A stretch of DNA of 63,792 nucleotides from Spirochaetaceae bacterium (GTDB taxonomy: Bacteria; Spirochaetota; Spirochaetia; Treponematales; Breznakiellaceae). This document shows positions 42,631 to 50,662 of this stretch, in pieces. A program made the position numbers and the translations under genes. Location: contig JAITJI010000091.1 of the NCBI GenBank assembly GCA_031279015.1, positions 1-63,792 of the forward strand, in the 5' to 3' direction. The notes below the pieces were generated by a model. The model worked only from the letters and a program-made list of their open reading frames with translations, was not told where the DNA came from and made no database searches. How positions within the stretch are numbered: the stretch's first letter is position 1; every line of letters starts with the position of its first letter.

Positions 42631-44334
42631 ATGAAAGAACAGAAGATGGATCTTGAAGGTTTTAAGGCAAACCCCGAAGGTACAGGTCTTACCAGACGGC
42701 AGTTTTTAAAGGGAGCCGCCGCAGGCGCCGCCGGTATGGCGGCTGCGAGCACCTTGGGGGCCTGTGCCGGGGGCCCTTCCGCGCTGAGCGCCAGGGATAC
42801 CGGGACAACCGACTGGCTGGGGTCGGCCCCGGGGATTAAGGATTCGGAAATCGGCGAGGTCATAGAAACGGAAGTCCTCATTTGCGGGGCGGGAACCGGA
42901 GGGCTCTTTGCCGGGGCGGCTACCGTGGAAAAGGGATTAAAAACCCTGATTATTGAAAAAAACGCCGTGCTGGGAGTCGTCCGGGATGATGTAGGTTCGC
43001 TTAACAGCCGCCTCCAGCGGGAAGGGAACTCTATCCTTGACAAAGAAGAAGTTATCCAAACCCACGTGATGTACTCGGCAGGCCGGGTGGATGAAAGGCT
43101 GGTACGGATCTGGGCCGATGAAAGCGGCGCCGCGGTGGACTGGTATGAAGAACTTTTTATCCGGCAAAATGCAGGCAAACTCTGGCATGAAGGCGGCTAT
43201 GATCAGATACATCAGGGAAGGTACAAAAAATTTCCCACGGGACACAGCCCGGAATATGCCGAAGGGAAAAACGGAAGCCTCGTACTAAGCGAGTATATTT
43301 TGCAGAAAGGCGGCGTTATCCGTTTTGAAACTCCCCTGGTAAAACTTATCAACAACGGCAGGCGGGTAACCGGAGTAATCGCCAGGGATTCCCAAAAAGG
43401 CAGTTATGTCCGCATTAATGCGAGCAAAGGGGTTATCATTGCCACCGGCGGCTACCAAAACAACAGGGAGATGATGCAGGCTCTTCAACCTGATTCATTG
43501 AATCTTTTATCTTTTAGCGGAGGCTCGGTTGCCGGGGATGGAATTAAAGCCTGTCTGTGGCTGGGAGCGGAAATGGACGATGTGCATACCAGTTTGCTCT
43601 TTGATCGCAGCGCCCTTCTGCCCACAGAAACCACCGCTACAGCTACCAAGTCCAATTTATTCTGGATTGGTTCCCAGCCGTTCTTAAAGGTTAATCTCAA
43701 TGGAGAACGTTTTTTTAACGAATCCGTTCCCTATGATTTCAGCCTCCACGCCGCTTCACTACAGCCTGGAAAGCTGTTTATCAGCGTCTTTGATTCCAAT
43801 TATCTTGAGGACATCAAACGCTTTGATACGGTGGGTTGTTCGCGTATCTATCCCTACCCCAATGGGGCGCCGCCCAATATTCCTGCGCCGGTAATTGCCG
43901 GCATGATGGAGGGCCTAAAGGCTCAGGGCTTCTTGATGGAAGCCGATACTATCCCGGAATTGGCAGAAAAGATCCGTATTCCCGCAGATACCTTTAGCGC
44001 AACAGTTACCCGGTATAACGAGATTTTTGACAAGCAGGAAGATCCGGATTTCTTTAAAGAACCCTACCGGCTTTCTTCGCTGCGTAATCCCCCCTACTAT
44101 GCCATCCGGGTCTGCGGACTGCATCTCTGTACGTTTGACGGAATCCGGATCGATTCGCAGATGCGCCCTCTGGACTTTGAAGGAAAACCCTTTGAAGGCA
44201 TTTACGTGATTGGCGATGCTTCCGGCAGCTTCTATGCCCACACCTATCCCAATCTGTTCACCGGCCAGGCCTGCGGACGAACGTTAACCTTTGGCCGCCG
44301 GGTGGCGCGTATTTTAAACGGCGAACAAGTTTAA
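42631..44334 (+). CDS. Tat-exported lipoprotein FAD-dependent reductase
   Basis: 567 residues with twin-arginine signal TRRQFLKG (about 21-28) and lipobox LGAC (Cys 45), then a FAD-binding fold (EVLICGAGTGGLFAGAATVEKGLKTLIIEKN and GVIIATGGYQNN). It is a paralogue in architecture of the two minus-strand reductases across a 278-bp divergent gap, without an FMN domain. By eye a Tyr replaces the catalytic Arg after the GERFFNE segment, reminiscent of urocanate reductase, while one of the His positions is kept (GLHLCTFDG). The substrate is unknown. GGGAGG precedes the ATG. Confidence 0.82.
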   Translation: MKEQKMDLEGFKANPEGTGLTRRQFLKGAAAGAAGMAAASTLGACAGGPSALSARDTGTTDWLGSAPGIKDSEIGEVIETEVLICGAGTGGLFAGAATVEKGLKTLIIEKNAVLGVVRDDVGSLNSRLQREGNSILDKEEVIQTHVMYSAGRVDERLVRIWADESGAAVDWYEELFIRQNAGKLWHEGGYDQIHQGRYKKFPTGHSPEYAEGKNGSLVLSEYILQKGGVIRFETPLVKLINNGRRVTGVIARDSQKGSYVRINASKGVIIATGGYQNNREMMQALQPDSLNLLSFSGGSVAGDGIKACLWLGAEMDDVHTSLLFDRSALLPTETTATATKSNLFWIGSQPFLKVNLNGERFFNESVPYDFSLHAASLQPGKLFISVFDSNYLEDIKRFDTVGCSRIYPYPNGAPPNIPAPVIAGMMEGLKAQGFLMEADTIPELAEKIRIPADTFSATVTRYNEIFDKQEDPDFFKEPYRLSSLRNPPYYAIRVCGLHLCTFDGIRIDSQMRPLDFEGKPFEGIYVIGDASGSFYAHTYPNLFTGQACGRTLTFGRRVARILNGEQV

Positions 44335-44370
44335 GGTTTTCCGGCAAATTGCCCGTTTGAGTTTATTTCA

Positions 44371-44401
44371 GGAAGCAGATACGCCTGCCGTATCTGCTTC
44401 C
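44371..44401. terminator. Strong hairpin between convergent genes
   Basis: A perfect 13-bp stem (44371-44383 with 44389-44401) with a 5-nt loop lies 37 bp after the reductase stop. There is no T-run, like two other intergenic hairpins in this window. Confidence 0.7.
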
Positions 44402-44497
44402 CCCGGCAGGGACGAAGAGACGGGTATAAAATTACAGATGGCTCATATAGAAAAGCATGACTGTTAAAAATGACAAATTTCCCCGGTAGAGGAGCGG

Positions 44498-44878
44498 TTA
44501 ATTGGGCCCCCCGGGTAAGTCTCCGGGCTGGGCGGTCTTTTCAAGCGGTTGGACCAGCCTTTTCCGGCCCAACACCTCAATGACGACCGGAGTAATTCCA
44601 TTGGGATCGATCTCAATATTGTCCGCTGCAAGGGTACCGACATCGATAATCCGTTCCGGATCATAGGGAATACGTCCCATAATGGTGACAATAACCGCCT
44701 TGTCATTGTTTTGATTGGTAACCCGGATACGGGTGCCGAATGCAAGATTTGCGTGGGATGCTTTCAGACTGCGATCTTCTTCATTATAAGTTGCGGCGCC
44801 TGATTGAATTTTTTTTTCGGCAATACCCCATGTCGTAATGAACAAGGTAAAGAATAAAAGGATCAATATCTTTTTCAT
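44498..44878 (-). CDS. RlpA-like double-psi beta-barrel protein, catalytic motif lost
   Basis: 126 residues with a signal peptide (MKKILILLFFTLFITTWGIA). A double-psi barrel follows, matching RlpA in SHANLAFGTRIRVTNQNNDKAV and the later ERIIDVGTLAADNI. RlpA cleaves denuded peptidoglycan strands, but its catalytic NDRGPF reads MGRIPY here, so the Asp is missing. It is probably a wall-binding or structural relative rather than an enzyme. There is no SPOR domain. GGAGG lies 5 bp before ATG 44878. Confidence 0.8.
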   Translation of the reverse strand: MKKILILLFFTLFITTWGIAEKKIQSGAATYNEEDRSLKASHANLAFGTRIRVTNQNNDKAVIVTIMGRIPYDPERIIDVGTLAADNIEIDPNGITPVVIEVLGRKRLVQPLEKTAQPGDLPGGPN

Positions 44879-44913
44879 CTTGTCCTCCGAATCACACGAC
44901 TCTATCATTTTTT

Positions 44914-44942
44914 AGAATAATGTTCCTGCCTGGAAATGTCAA
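44914..44942 (-). promoter_or_regulatory. Promoter of the RlpA-like gene
   Basis: On the minus strand, a perfect TTGACA (44942-44937), 17 bp, TATTCT (44919-44914); leader of about 28 nt containing GGAGG. Confidence 0.72.
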
Positions 44943-45046
44943 GCATAAATTGAACAAATTGAAAATTTATCACTACACACCACGATTTATCCTGGTGTTT
45001 TGGACGCATTTCCGGCCCATGGCGCCGGGATCCTGGCGTACCCGGG

Positions 45047-46633
45047 TTATTCCACCGGCAAAGCCCGGCCCGGAGCTTTTTTCTGGTAGACCCCGTCCCG
45101 AACCGCGAATTCGCCATTGATGATCACGTGGGGCAGCCCGAGGGGAGGACCTTCGCCGCCGCTTTCAGCTATGGTATTCCGGTTAAAGAGTACGAGGTCG
45201 GCGTAATAGCCCGGCGCTATCCGGCCCCGTTTCTTAAGGCCGAACCGTTCGGCGGCCTGGCTTGTCATTTTTCGGATCATCCTGCCCAGGGTTTCCGCCT
45301 TCCCATCCCGGCTGAGACGGAGAAATTTGGGGAAGGCGCCAAAGGCTGCGGGGTTCTGCATGCCCTCATCGGTTATCCAGGCGTCGGTCATATAGGCGGT
45401 TTTGGGGTGCCGGCTCAGGAGGTCTATGATCCGGTCGTTCATGTAGCTGTACATGATCACCGTGGTCTCCGGACCTGTTTCATCTATCACCCCGATATAG
45501 GCGTCGAATGCACCGGTTCCCTTTGCCCGGGCAATTTCGCTGATCCGCTTGCCCGTATATTCACCGTGGGCGGCTCCGGCGTAACTTATCCGGACATCGT
45601 CAAAGCCAAATCCCAGGAGTTTTCTTGTAGCGAAGATCTCCGCCCGCAGGCGCAGCCGGACCGGGAATTTCCGTTTTTCCTCCGCCGGAAGCCCCCGGTA
45701 CCAGGCGGGCAGGACTACGGTGATGGTGCTGGCCCCAAAGTCGAAGGGGTAGATGTCAAAGCTCAGATCCAGGCCCCGCCTGTTGCCTCCGTCGATGAGG
45801 GAGATCGTTTCCTCCAGGGTGTTCCAGGTGTTTCTGCCCACGAAGATAATGTGGGACAGGTGGGTTTTGGCGCCGGATTTTTCGGCGATCTCCAGTACCT
45901 CATCCAGGGCGCGGAGGTTGTGGGCCCGGCCAAAAAGTTCCGGGTAGGAAGTGGAAAACCGGGAAAGGGCCCGGGCGTGAAAGGTGATGAGCTTGTTGTA
46001 CCGGGCCGCCAGTTTTGCCAGCCGGAGCAGTTCCTCCGGGCTGCCGTACATACCCGGGTCGTACATCAGTCCGTAGGAGATCCCCGCGGCCCCTGCCTCC
46101 AGTTGCCGGGCTATCAAGCGTTCCATGGTATCCAGTTGCTCCGGACCTAAGGCGCCGGGGCCCAGTCCCCGCAGGGAGGTGCGGATCGTGCCGTGGCCGC
46201 AGAGGCAGGCCATGTTCACCGGGGAGTACCGGTCTACCGCCGCCGCCCAGCCCGCAAAGGTGGCGGCCTCTTTGTAATCCGGATTGGATGCAAAAAAAGC
46301 GAAGAGATCCCCGCCGTAGGGGGTATCGGGATCGATGCCTACGGTGGAGAAGCCGCAGTTTCCCGCCACTTGGGTGGTTATCCCCTGCTCCACAAAGGGC
46401 CTGAGGTACCTTTCTGCGGTGGGCAGGACTCCGTAAAAATCGTTGTGGGAATGGGTATCGATAAAACCCGGAATTAGGGTCAGGCCCGCTGCATCCAGCG
46501 TTTCTCCGGTATAGCCGGCGGGTTCCCGGTCAAGGAGGGCGCCTATCCGGTCACCCTCCACCAACACATAACCTGTTTTGGCATTTTCATCCAGACCGTC
46601 AAAGATCTCAGCGTTTTTAATCAGTAATTCCAT
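45047..46633 (-). CDS. N-acyl-D-amino-acid deacylase / D-aminoacylase family amidohydrolase
   Basis: 528 residues of the metal-dependent amidohydrolase superfamily: HxH in FIDTHSHND, metal Cys in VAGNCGFS, and later His in LITFHARAL and THLSHI. The Asp region is YMTDAWITDEGMQN. It ends with the beta-sandwich tail (GRIAPGYYADLVLFN...VIINGEFAVRDG). The family deacylates N-acyl-D-amino acids, or related dihydropyrimidine-like or D-glutamate substrates. There is no signal peptide. GGAGGA precedes ATG 46633. Confidence 0.87.
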   Translation of the reverse strand: MELLIKNAEIFDGLDENAKTGYVLVEGDRIGALLDREPAGYTGETLDAAGLTLIPGFIDTHSHNDFYGVLPTAERYLRPFVEQGITTQVAGNCGFSTVGIDPDTPYGGDLFAFFASNPDYKEAATFAGWAAAVDRYSPVNMACLCGHGTIRTSLRGLGPGALGPEQLDTMERLIARQLEAGAAGISYGLMYDPGMYGSPEELLRLAKLAARYNKLITFHARALSRFSTSYPELFGRAHNLRALDEVLEIAEKSGAKTHLSHIIFVGRNTWNTLEETISLIDGGNRRGLDLSFDIYPFDFGASTITVVLPAWYRGLPAEEKRKFPVRLRLRAEIFATRKLLGFGFDDVRISYAGAAHGEYTGKRISEIARAKGTGAFDAYIGVIDETGPETTVIMYSYMNDRIIDLLSRHPKTAYMTDAWITDEGMQNPAAFGAFPKFLRLSRDGKAETLGRMIRKMTSQAAERFGLKKRGRIAPGYYADLVLFNRNTIAESGGEGPPLGLPHVIINGEFAVRDGVYQKKAPGRALPVE

Positions 46634-46819
46634 GATCTTCCTCCGGTAATATTTTTCATAACAGCCTTCCATCCGGGTTGGTCTTTCTTGTATAGTAACA
46701 TGGGTTGTATAGAAAAGAGAAGATTGGTAATTTAACAGGGCTAAAGGTTGTTTTTTCTAAACGAAGCGCCCATAGCTTTTGGTTGTTTTTTTCTCAGTGA
46801 GGCGCCAGGGAGGCCCCCG

Positions 46820-47725
46820 ATGGATAAACCTGTAACGAATTCCCCCTCCGCCGCTTCCGGGACGGAGGGGTTTTCCCGGAACCGGGTTGTCCTTGTTACC
46901 GGGGCTTCTTCCGGCATCGGCGCCGCAACGGCCCTGCTCTTTGCGGAACGGGGTTACACCGTGTATGGGGCCTCCCGCCGGGGACTCTTGCCCGGCCAGG
47001 ACCAGGGGCCCCGGAGGAATGCTGTTCCGCCACAGATCAGCCATGCCGGCGTCCTGTACCCCCTGGTCATGGATGTGACCGGCCAGGCCGCCGTTGCCGC
47101 CGGCGTTGAAGGCATTCTCCGCCGGGAGGGGCGGCTGGATGTGCTGGTCCATGCTGCGGGGGATGGCCTCTCCGGTCCCATCGAAGTCAGCGCCGCTGAG
47201 GATGCTGCCAGGCAGATGGATGTCAACTATTTTGGCGCCCTGCGGCTGCTCAATGCGGTATTACCGGTCATGCGGAAACAGGGGGAGGGCCGTGTTATCC
47301 TTCTGGGGTCCGTAGGGGGGATCTTCAGCCTTCCCTTTCAAACGCTCTATTCAAGTTCCAAGGCGGCCCTAGCCATGCTGGGCGACGGGCTGCGGCTGGA
47401 ACTCAAACCCTTCAACATCCACAGTTCCGTTATCCTGCCGGGGGATGTAAAAACCGGTTTTACCGCCGCCCGCCGGCAGTTGCAAAGCCCCTGTCCTGAA
47501 GCCTATCGGCAGGCCATGGAACGTTCAATTTCCACGATGGAGCGGGACGAACAGGGGGGTATGAGTCCGGAGAAGATCGCCCGGGTTATTCTGAAAACTG
47601 CGGAGGCAAAACGGCCCCGGGCCCGGCTGGTAGTGGGGGGCAGTTACCGGATTATGGTGTTTCTGAATCGTTTCCTGCCCTATTCAATTACAGAAAAGCT
47701 CATCCGCCTTGCCTATTTGCAGTGA
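46820..47725 (+). CDS. Short-chain dehydrogenase/reductase
   Basis: A 301-residue classical SDR: cofactor motif VTGASSGIGAATALLF, HAAG, the catalytic Ser in LGSVGGIF, and Y-x3-K in LYSSSKAAL. Absence of an Asp after the second strand (YGASRRG) suggests NADP(H). The substrate is not predictable. ATG 46820 has GGAGG 6 bp upstream. A T-tailed terminator follows. Confidence 0.88.
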   Translation: MDKPVTNSPSAASGTEGFSRNRVVLVTGASSGIGAATALLFAERGYTVYGASRRGLLPGQDQGPRRNAVPPQISHAGVLYPLVMDVTGQAAVAAGVEGILRREGRLDVLVHAAGDGLSGPIEVSAAEDAARQMDVNYFGALRLLNAVLPVMRKQGEGRVILLGSVGGIFSLPFQTLYSSSKAALAMLGDGLRLELKPFNIHSSVILPGDVKTGFTAARRQLQSPCPEAYRQAMERSISTMERDEQGGMSPEKIARVILKTAEAKRPRARLVVGGSYRIMVFLNRFLPYSITEKLIRLAYLQ

Positions 47726-47728
47726 AGG

Positions 47729-47753
47729 ACCGGGGCCTTGCCGCCCCGGTTTT
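47729..47753 (+). terminator. Rho-independent terminator of the SDR gene
   Basis: A perfect 8-bp stem (47729-47736 with 47743-47750), 6-nt loop, then TTT, directly after the stop. Confidence 0.75.
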
Positions 47754-47776
47754 GAATCTGTGGTAATGAAAATTTG

Positions 47777-47805
47777 TGGCAATACAAGAATTTTTTATCT
47801 ATAAT
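47777..47805 (+). promoter_or_regulatory. Leaderless promoter of the second glycosyltransferase gene
   Basis: TGGCAA (47777-47782), 17 bp, a perfect TATAAT (47800-47805), then 6 bp to ATG 47812. There is no Shine-Dalgarno sequence. The -35 is weak but the -10 to ATG geometry is the same as in the other leaderless cases. Confidence 0.6.
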
Positions 47806-47811
47806 TAGTAT

Positions 47812-49089
47812 ATGTACTTAACCGGAACAGCCCAGATTAAACGTATCGGCTTTGTATCTACCCGCTTTAAGGGTACCGATGGAGTATCCCTGGAAACCGC
47901 TAAATGGCGGCAGGTGCTGGAAAAAATGGGTTACGATTGCTATTTTTTTTCCGGCCTTTCAGATTGGACTCCCGAAAAATCGATGGTGGTGGAGGAAGCC
48001 TTTTTTTCCCACCCCCATGTGGCGGAAATTCAGGAGCGCTGCTTCAATTCCGTTGTCCGGGATGAGGGGCTTACCGGGGAGATTCAGGCTGTCCGGTTCC
48101 GGCTGAAACGGGCCCTCTACGACTTTGTGGGGACCTTCAGGATAGATCTCCTCATCACCGAGAACGCCCTCACCATCCCCATGCATATACCCCTGGGCTT
48201 GGCCATTACCGAACTGATCGCCGAAACGGGGATTCCCGTCATTGCCCATCACCATGACTTCTCCTGGGAACGGCAGCGTTTTTCCGTCAGCTGTGTGGAG
48301 GACTACCTCTCCATGTCCTTTCCCCCCCGGCTGCACCCCATCAACCATGTGGTGATCAACTCCGAGGCCCGGCAGAAACTCTCCTACCGCTGCGGCATCT
48401 CCTCGATCATCATTCCCAATGTGTTTGACTATGATCTTGAGCCGCCGGTGATGGACGATTACGCCCGGGCTATGCGGGGAGATCTGGGTATTGCCGATGA
48501 CGAGGTCCTCTTTCTCCAGCCTACCAGGATCATTGCCCGGAAGGGGATTGAACATGCTATTGAGCTGGCAAGCCGTCTCAAGGACAGGAAGGTTAAACTC
48601 CTCATCAGCCATCAGGAACAGGATGAGGGTTCCGATTATTTCTACCGGACCATGGAATACGCTGCACTGCTGGAGGTTGATGTCCTGATCCGTCCCGACA
48701 TCATTGGCACGGAACGGGGTTTCACCGGGGAGGGAAAAAGGAAGTACAGTCTATGGGACTGCTACCTGAACGCCGATTTTGTAACCTACCCCTCAACCTA
48801 TGAGGGGTTCGGTAACGCCTTTCTGGAGGCGATCTGGTTCAGAAAACCCCTCCTTGTTAACCGCTATTCCATATTTCAGCGGGACATAGAACCCCTGAAT
48901 TTTGACGTGGTGATAATGGAGAATTATGTTACCAGAGAAACGGTAGAAACCGTGCGGGTCCTCCTTGACAATCCCGGTGCGATGGATGCCCTGGCGGATC
49001 GGAACTATGAACTGGGCCGGAAATACTTTTCCTTTAGCCTGCTGGAACAGCGGCTCTACCAGGTGCTGATGAACTTTGGCCAGGTGTAG
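47812..49089 (+). CDS. Glycosyltransferase family 4-like
   Basis: A 425-residue GT-B enzyme with an N-terminal acceptor domain (IGFVSTRFKGTDGVSLETAKW) and a C-terminal donor domain with the E-x7-E motif EGFGNAFLE and PTRIIARKGIEHAIELA. This resembles mannosyl/glucosyl transferases that act on soluble or lipid acceptors. There is no signal peptide. Its ATG lies 6 bp after a TATAAT. Confidence 0.85.
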   Translation: MYLTGTAQIKRIGFVSTRFKGTDGVSLETAKWRQVLEKMGYDCYFFSGLSDWTPEKSMVVEEAFFSHPHVAEIQERCFNSVVRDEGLTGEIQAVRFRLKRALYDFVGTFRIDLLITENALTIPMHIPLGLAITELIAETGIPVIAHHHDFSWERQRFSVSCVEDYLSMSFPPRLHPINHVVINSEARQKLSYRCGISSIIIPNVFDYDLEPPVMDDYARAMRGDLGIADDEVLFLQPTRIIARKGIEHAIELASRLKDRKVKLLISHQEQDEGSDYFYRTMEYAALLEVDVLIRPDIIGTERGFTGEGKRKYSLWDCYLNADFVTYPSTYEGFGNAFLEAIWFRKPLLVNRYSIFQRDIEPLNFDVVIMENYVTRETVETVRVLLDNPGAMDALADRNYELGRKYFSFSLLEQRLYQVLMNFGQV

Positions 49090-49102
49090 GGGCAGGGGAT
49101 CC

Positions 49103-49927
49103 TTAAGGGCTGTCTCTTTTTGCCTCTTCCCAGTACCGGTCCATGAGGCCGAGGTTTTCCGGGATCATAGCCTCTCCCGCTTCCTGCATCCGTTTTTCCA
49201 CATACGTAAAACGTTTGACAAATTTGACGTTGGCCCGCTGGAGCGCCACCGAAGGCGCCACCTTGACATACCGGCAGAGGTTTACCACGGAAAAGAGGAG
49301 ATCCCCCAGTTCCGCCTCCGCCGCTTCCCGGACGGCTTCCTCTGACGGATTGGAACCGGAATGTTCATGCCCCTGCCCGGAAATGGCCGACACAGTCTCC
49401 TTCAACTCTTCTTCGATCTTTTCTATCACCCCCCGGACATCGGGCCAGTCAAAACCCGCTTTGGCGGCCTTTTTCTGGAGCTTTTCAGCCCGGTCCAGGG
49501 GAGGCAGAGCCCGGGAAACCTCGTCCAGGATGGATTCTTTTGGTTTCCGTCCCTCCTGTTCAACCTTGATCCGGGCCCAGTTGTTGAGAACCTCCGCGCT
49601 GTCCCGGACCTTCACGTCCCCAAAAACATGGGGATGCCGCCGGACCAGTTTTTCTGAAATTCCCCTGAGTACATCGTCTACGGTGAATAGGCCTTCCTGT
49701 TCGTGCATGTAGGAAAGCATGGTAACCAGGAGAAAGAGGTCCCCCAGTTCCTCTCTGATATGACCGGGCTCCTTTTCATCAATAGCCTCTAAACATTCAT
49801 AGGTTTCTTCTATCAAATCTCCCCGCAGGCTTGCGGGGGTCTGTTCCCGATCCCAGGGACAGCCGTCAGGAGCTCTGAGCCGGGCGACAATATCGTACAG
49901 GCCCTTAAAGGCCGATTCGTTTTTCAT
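49103..49927 (-). CDS. mazG: Nucleoside triphosphate pyrophosphohydrolase MazG
   Basis: A 274-residue protein with two MazG all-alpha NTPase domains. The first has EETYECLEAIDEKEPGHIREELGDLFLLV, with the E-x2-E and E-x2-D metal ligands; the second has EEAVREAAEAELGDLLFSVVNL. MazG removes non-canonical or excess NTPs. On the minus strand TTGACC (49961-49956) lies 17 bp from a poor -10 (CAAAGT) that ends 5 bp before the ATG, a weak leaderless candidate; no ribosome site is visible. Confidence 0.93.
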   Translation of the reverse strand: MKNESAFKGLYDIVARLRAPDGCPWDREQTPASLRGDLIEETYECLEAIDEKEPGHIREELGDLFLLVTMLSYMHEQEGLFTVDDVLRGISEKLVRRHPHVFGDVKVRDSAEVLNNWARIKVEQEGRKPKESILDEVSRALPPLDRAEKLQKKAAKAGFDWPDVRGVIEKIEEELKETVSAISGQGHEHSGSNPSEEAVREAAEAELGDLLFSVVNLCRYVKVAPSVALQRANVKFVKRFTYVEKRMQEAGEAMIPENLGLMDRYWEEAKRDSP

Positions 49928-49998
49928 AGCTTACTTTGACCGTAACGGGTGGGATGGTCAACACCTGCTTAAAGACCCTGCTCACCCTGTACGGGTTT

Positions 49999-50613
49999 TT
50001 AGGAGAAAAGGGCTATTTTTTTCTTATGCCACTCCGGAAGCAGCGCCTCAGGCCCCTCTGCCAGCGCCCGGACCAGGGCGGCGGCGGACGCCTCAAGGAC
50101 CTGTTCCAGAACCGGCGCCTCATCCCTGCTGAAATCCGAGAGTACCCAGCCCGAAATATCGTCGTGATTCGGCCTGCCGATTCCGATCCGCAGCCGCCAG
50201 AAGCCGGCGGTGCCAAAACCGGCTTTTACGGAACGGAGGCCGTTATGCCCCCCCAGACCGCCTGAAAACTTTAACGCCGCCGTACCCAGGGGCAGTTCCA
50301 GTTCGTCATGGACCAGGAGGATCCGTTCCGGGGGGATTCTGAAGAACAAAGCCGCCGGGCAAACCGATTCTCCTGAGAGGTTCATGTAGGTTTCAGGCAT
50401 CAGAAAGTGAATCCGGGAAGGCAGGGGCTCTTTTTCCGGTTCCGGCCTTTCAAGCCGGGAACGGTCCAGAACAGCGTAACGGCCCTTGTACTTCTGCTGC
50501 CAGAGGAGGGATGCGGAAAAGGGTAATTTTGCCGCCAGAAGCCGGCCGGCGTTGTGGCGGTTCCCCGCATACTCCCGGCCGGGATTCCCCAAAAAGACCA
50601 CGAGCTCAATCAT
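49999..50613 (-). CDS. pth: Peptidyl-tRNA hydrolase
   Basis: 204 residues. It recycles peptidyl-tRNA. Catalytic elements are present: N of FLGNPGREY, His in GNRHNAGRLLA, Asp in LLVHDELELPLG, and the C-terminal GLGGHNGLRSV. ATG 50613 is set by the family-typical start MIELVVFLGNPG; a GGAGG lies unusually far (about 15 nt) upstream. It is divergent from the GH36 gene across 49 bp. Confidence 0.95.
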   Translation of the reverse strand: MIELVVFLGNPGREYAGNRHNAGRLLAAKLPFSASLLWQQKYKGRYAVLDRSRLERPEPEKEPLPSRIHFLMPETYMNLSGESVCPAALFFRIPPERILLVHDELELPLGTAALKFSGGLGGHNGLRSVKAGFGTAGFWRLRIGIGRPNHDDISGWVLSDFSRDEAPVLEQVLEASAAALVRALAEGPEALLPEWHKKKIALFS

Positions 50614-50617
50614 AATG

Positions 50618-50646
50618 TTTACTAAGTTCCCCTCCCATGGTACAAT
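50618..50646 (+). promoter_or_regulatory. Possible promoter of the GH36 gene
   Basis: TTTACT (50618-50623), 17 bp, TACAAT (50641-50646); ATG 50663 follows after 16 bp without a ribosome site, so the leader would be only about 10 nt. Confidence 0.4.
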
Positions 50647-50662
50647 TATCCCTGTATTTATT

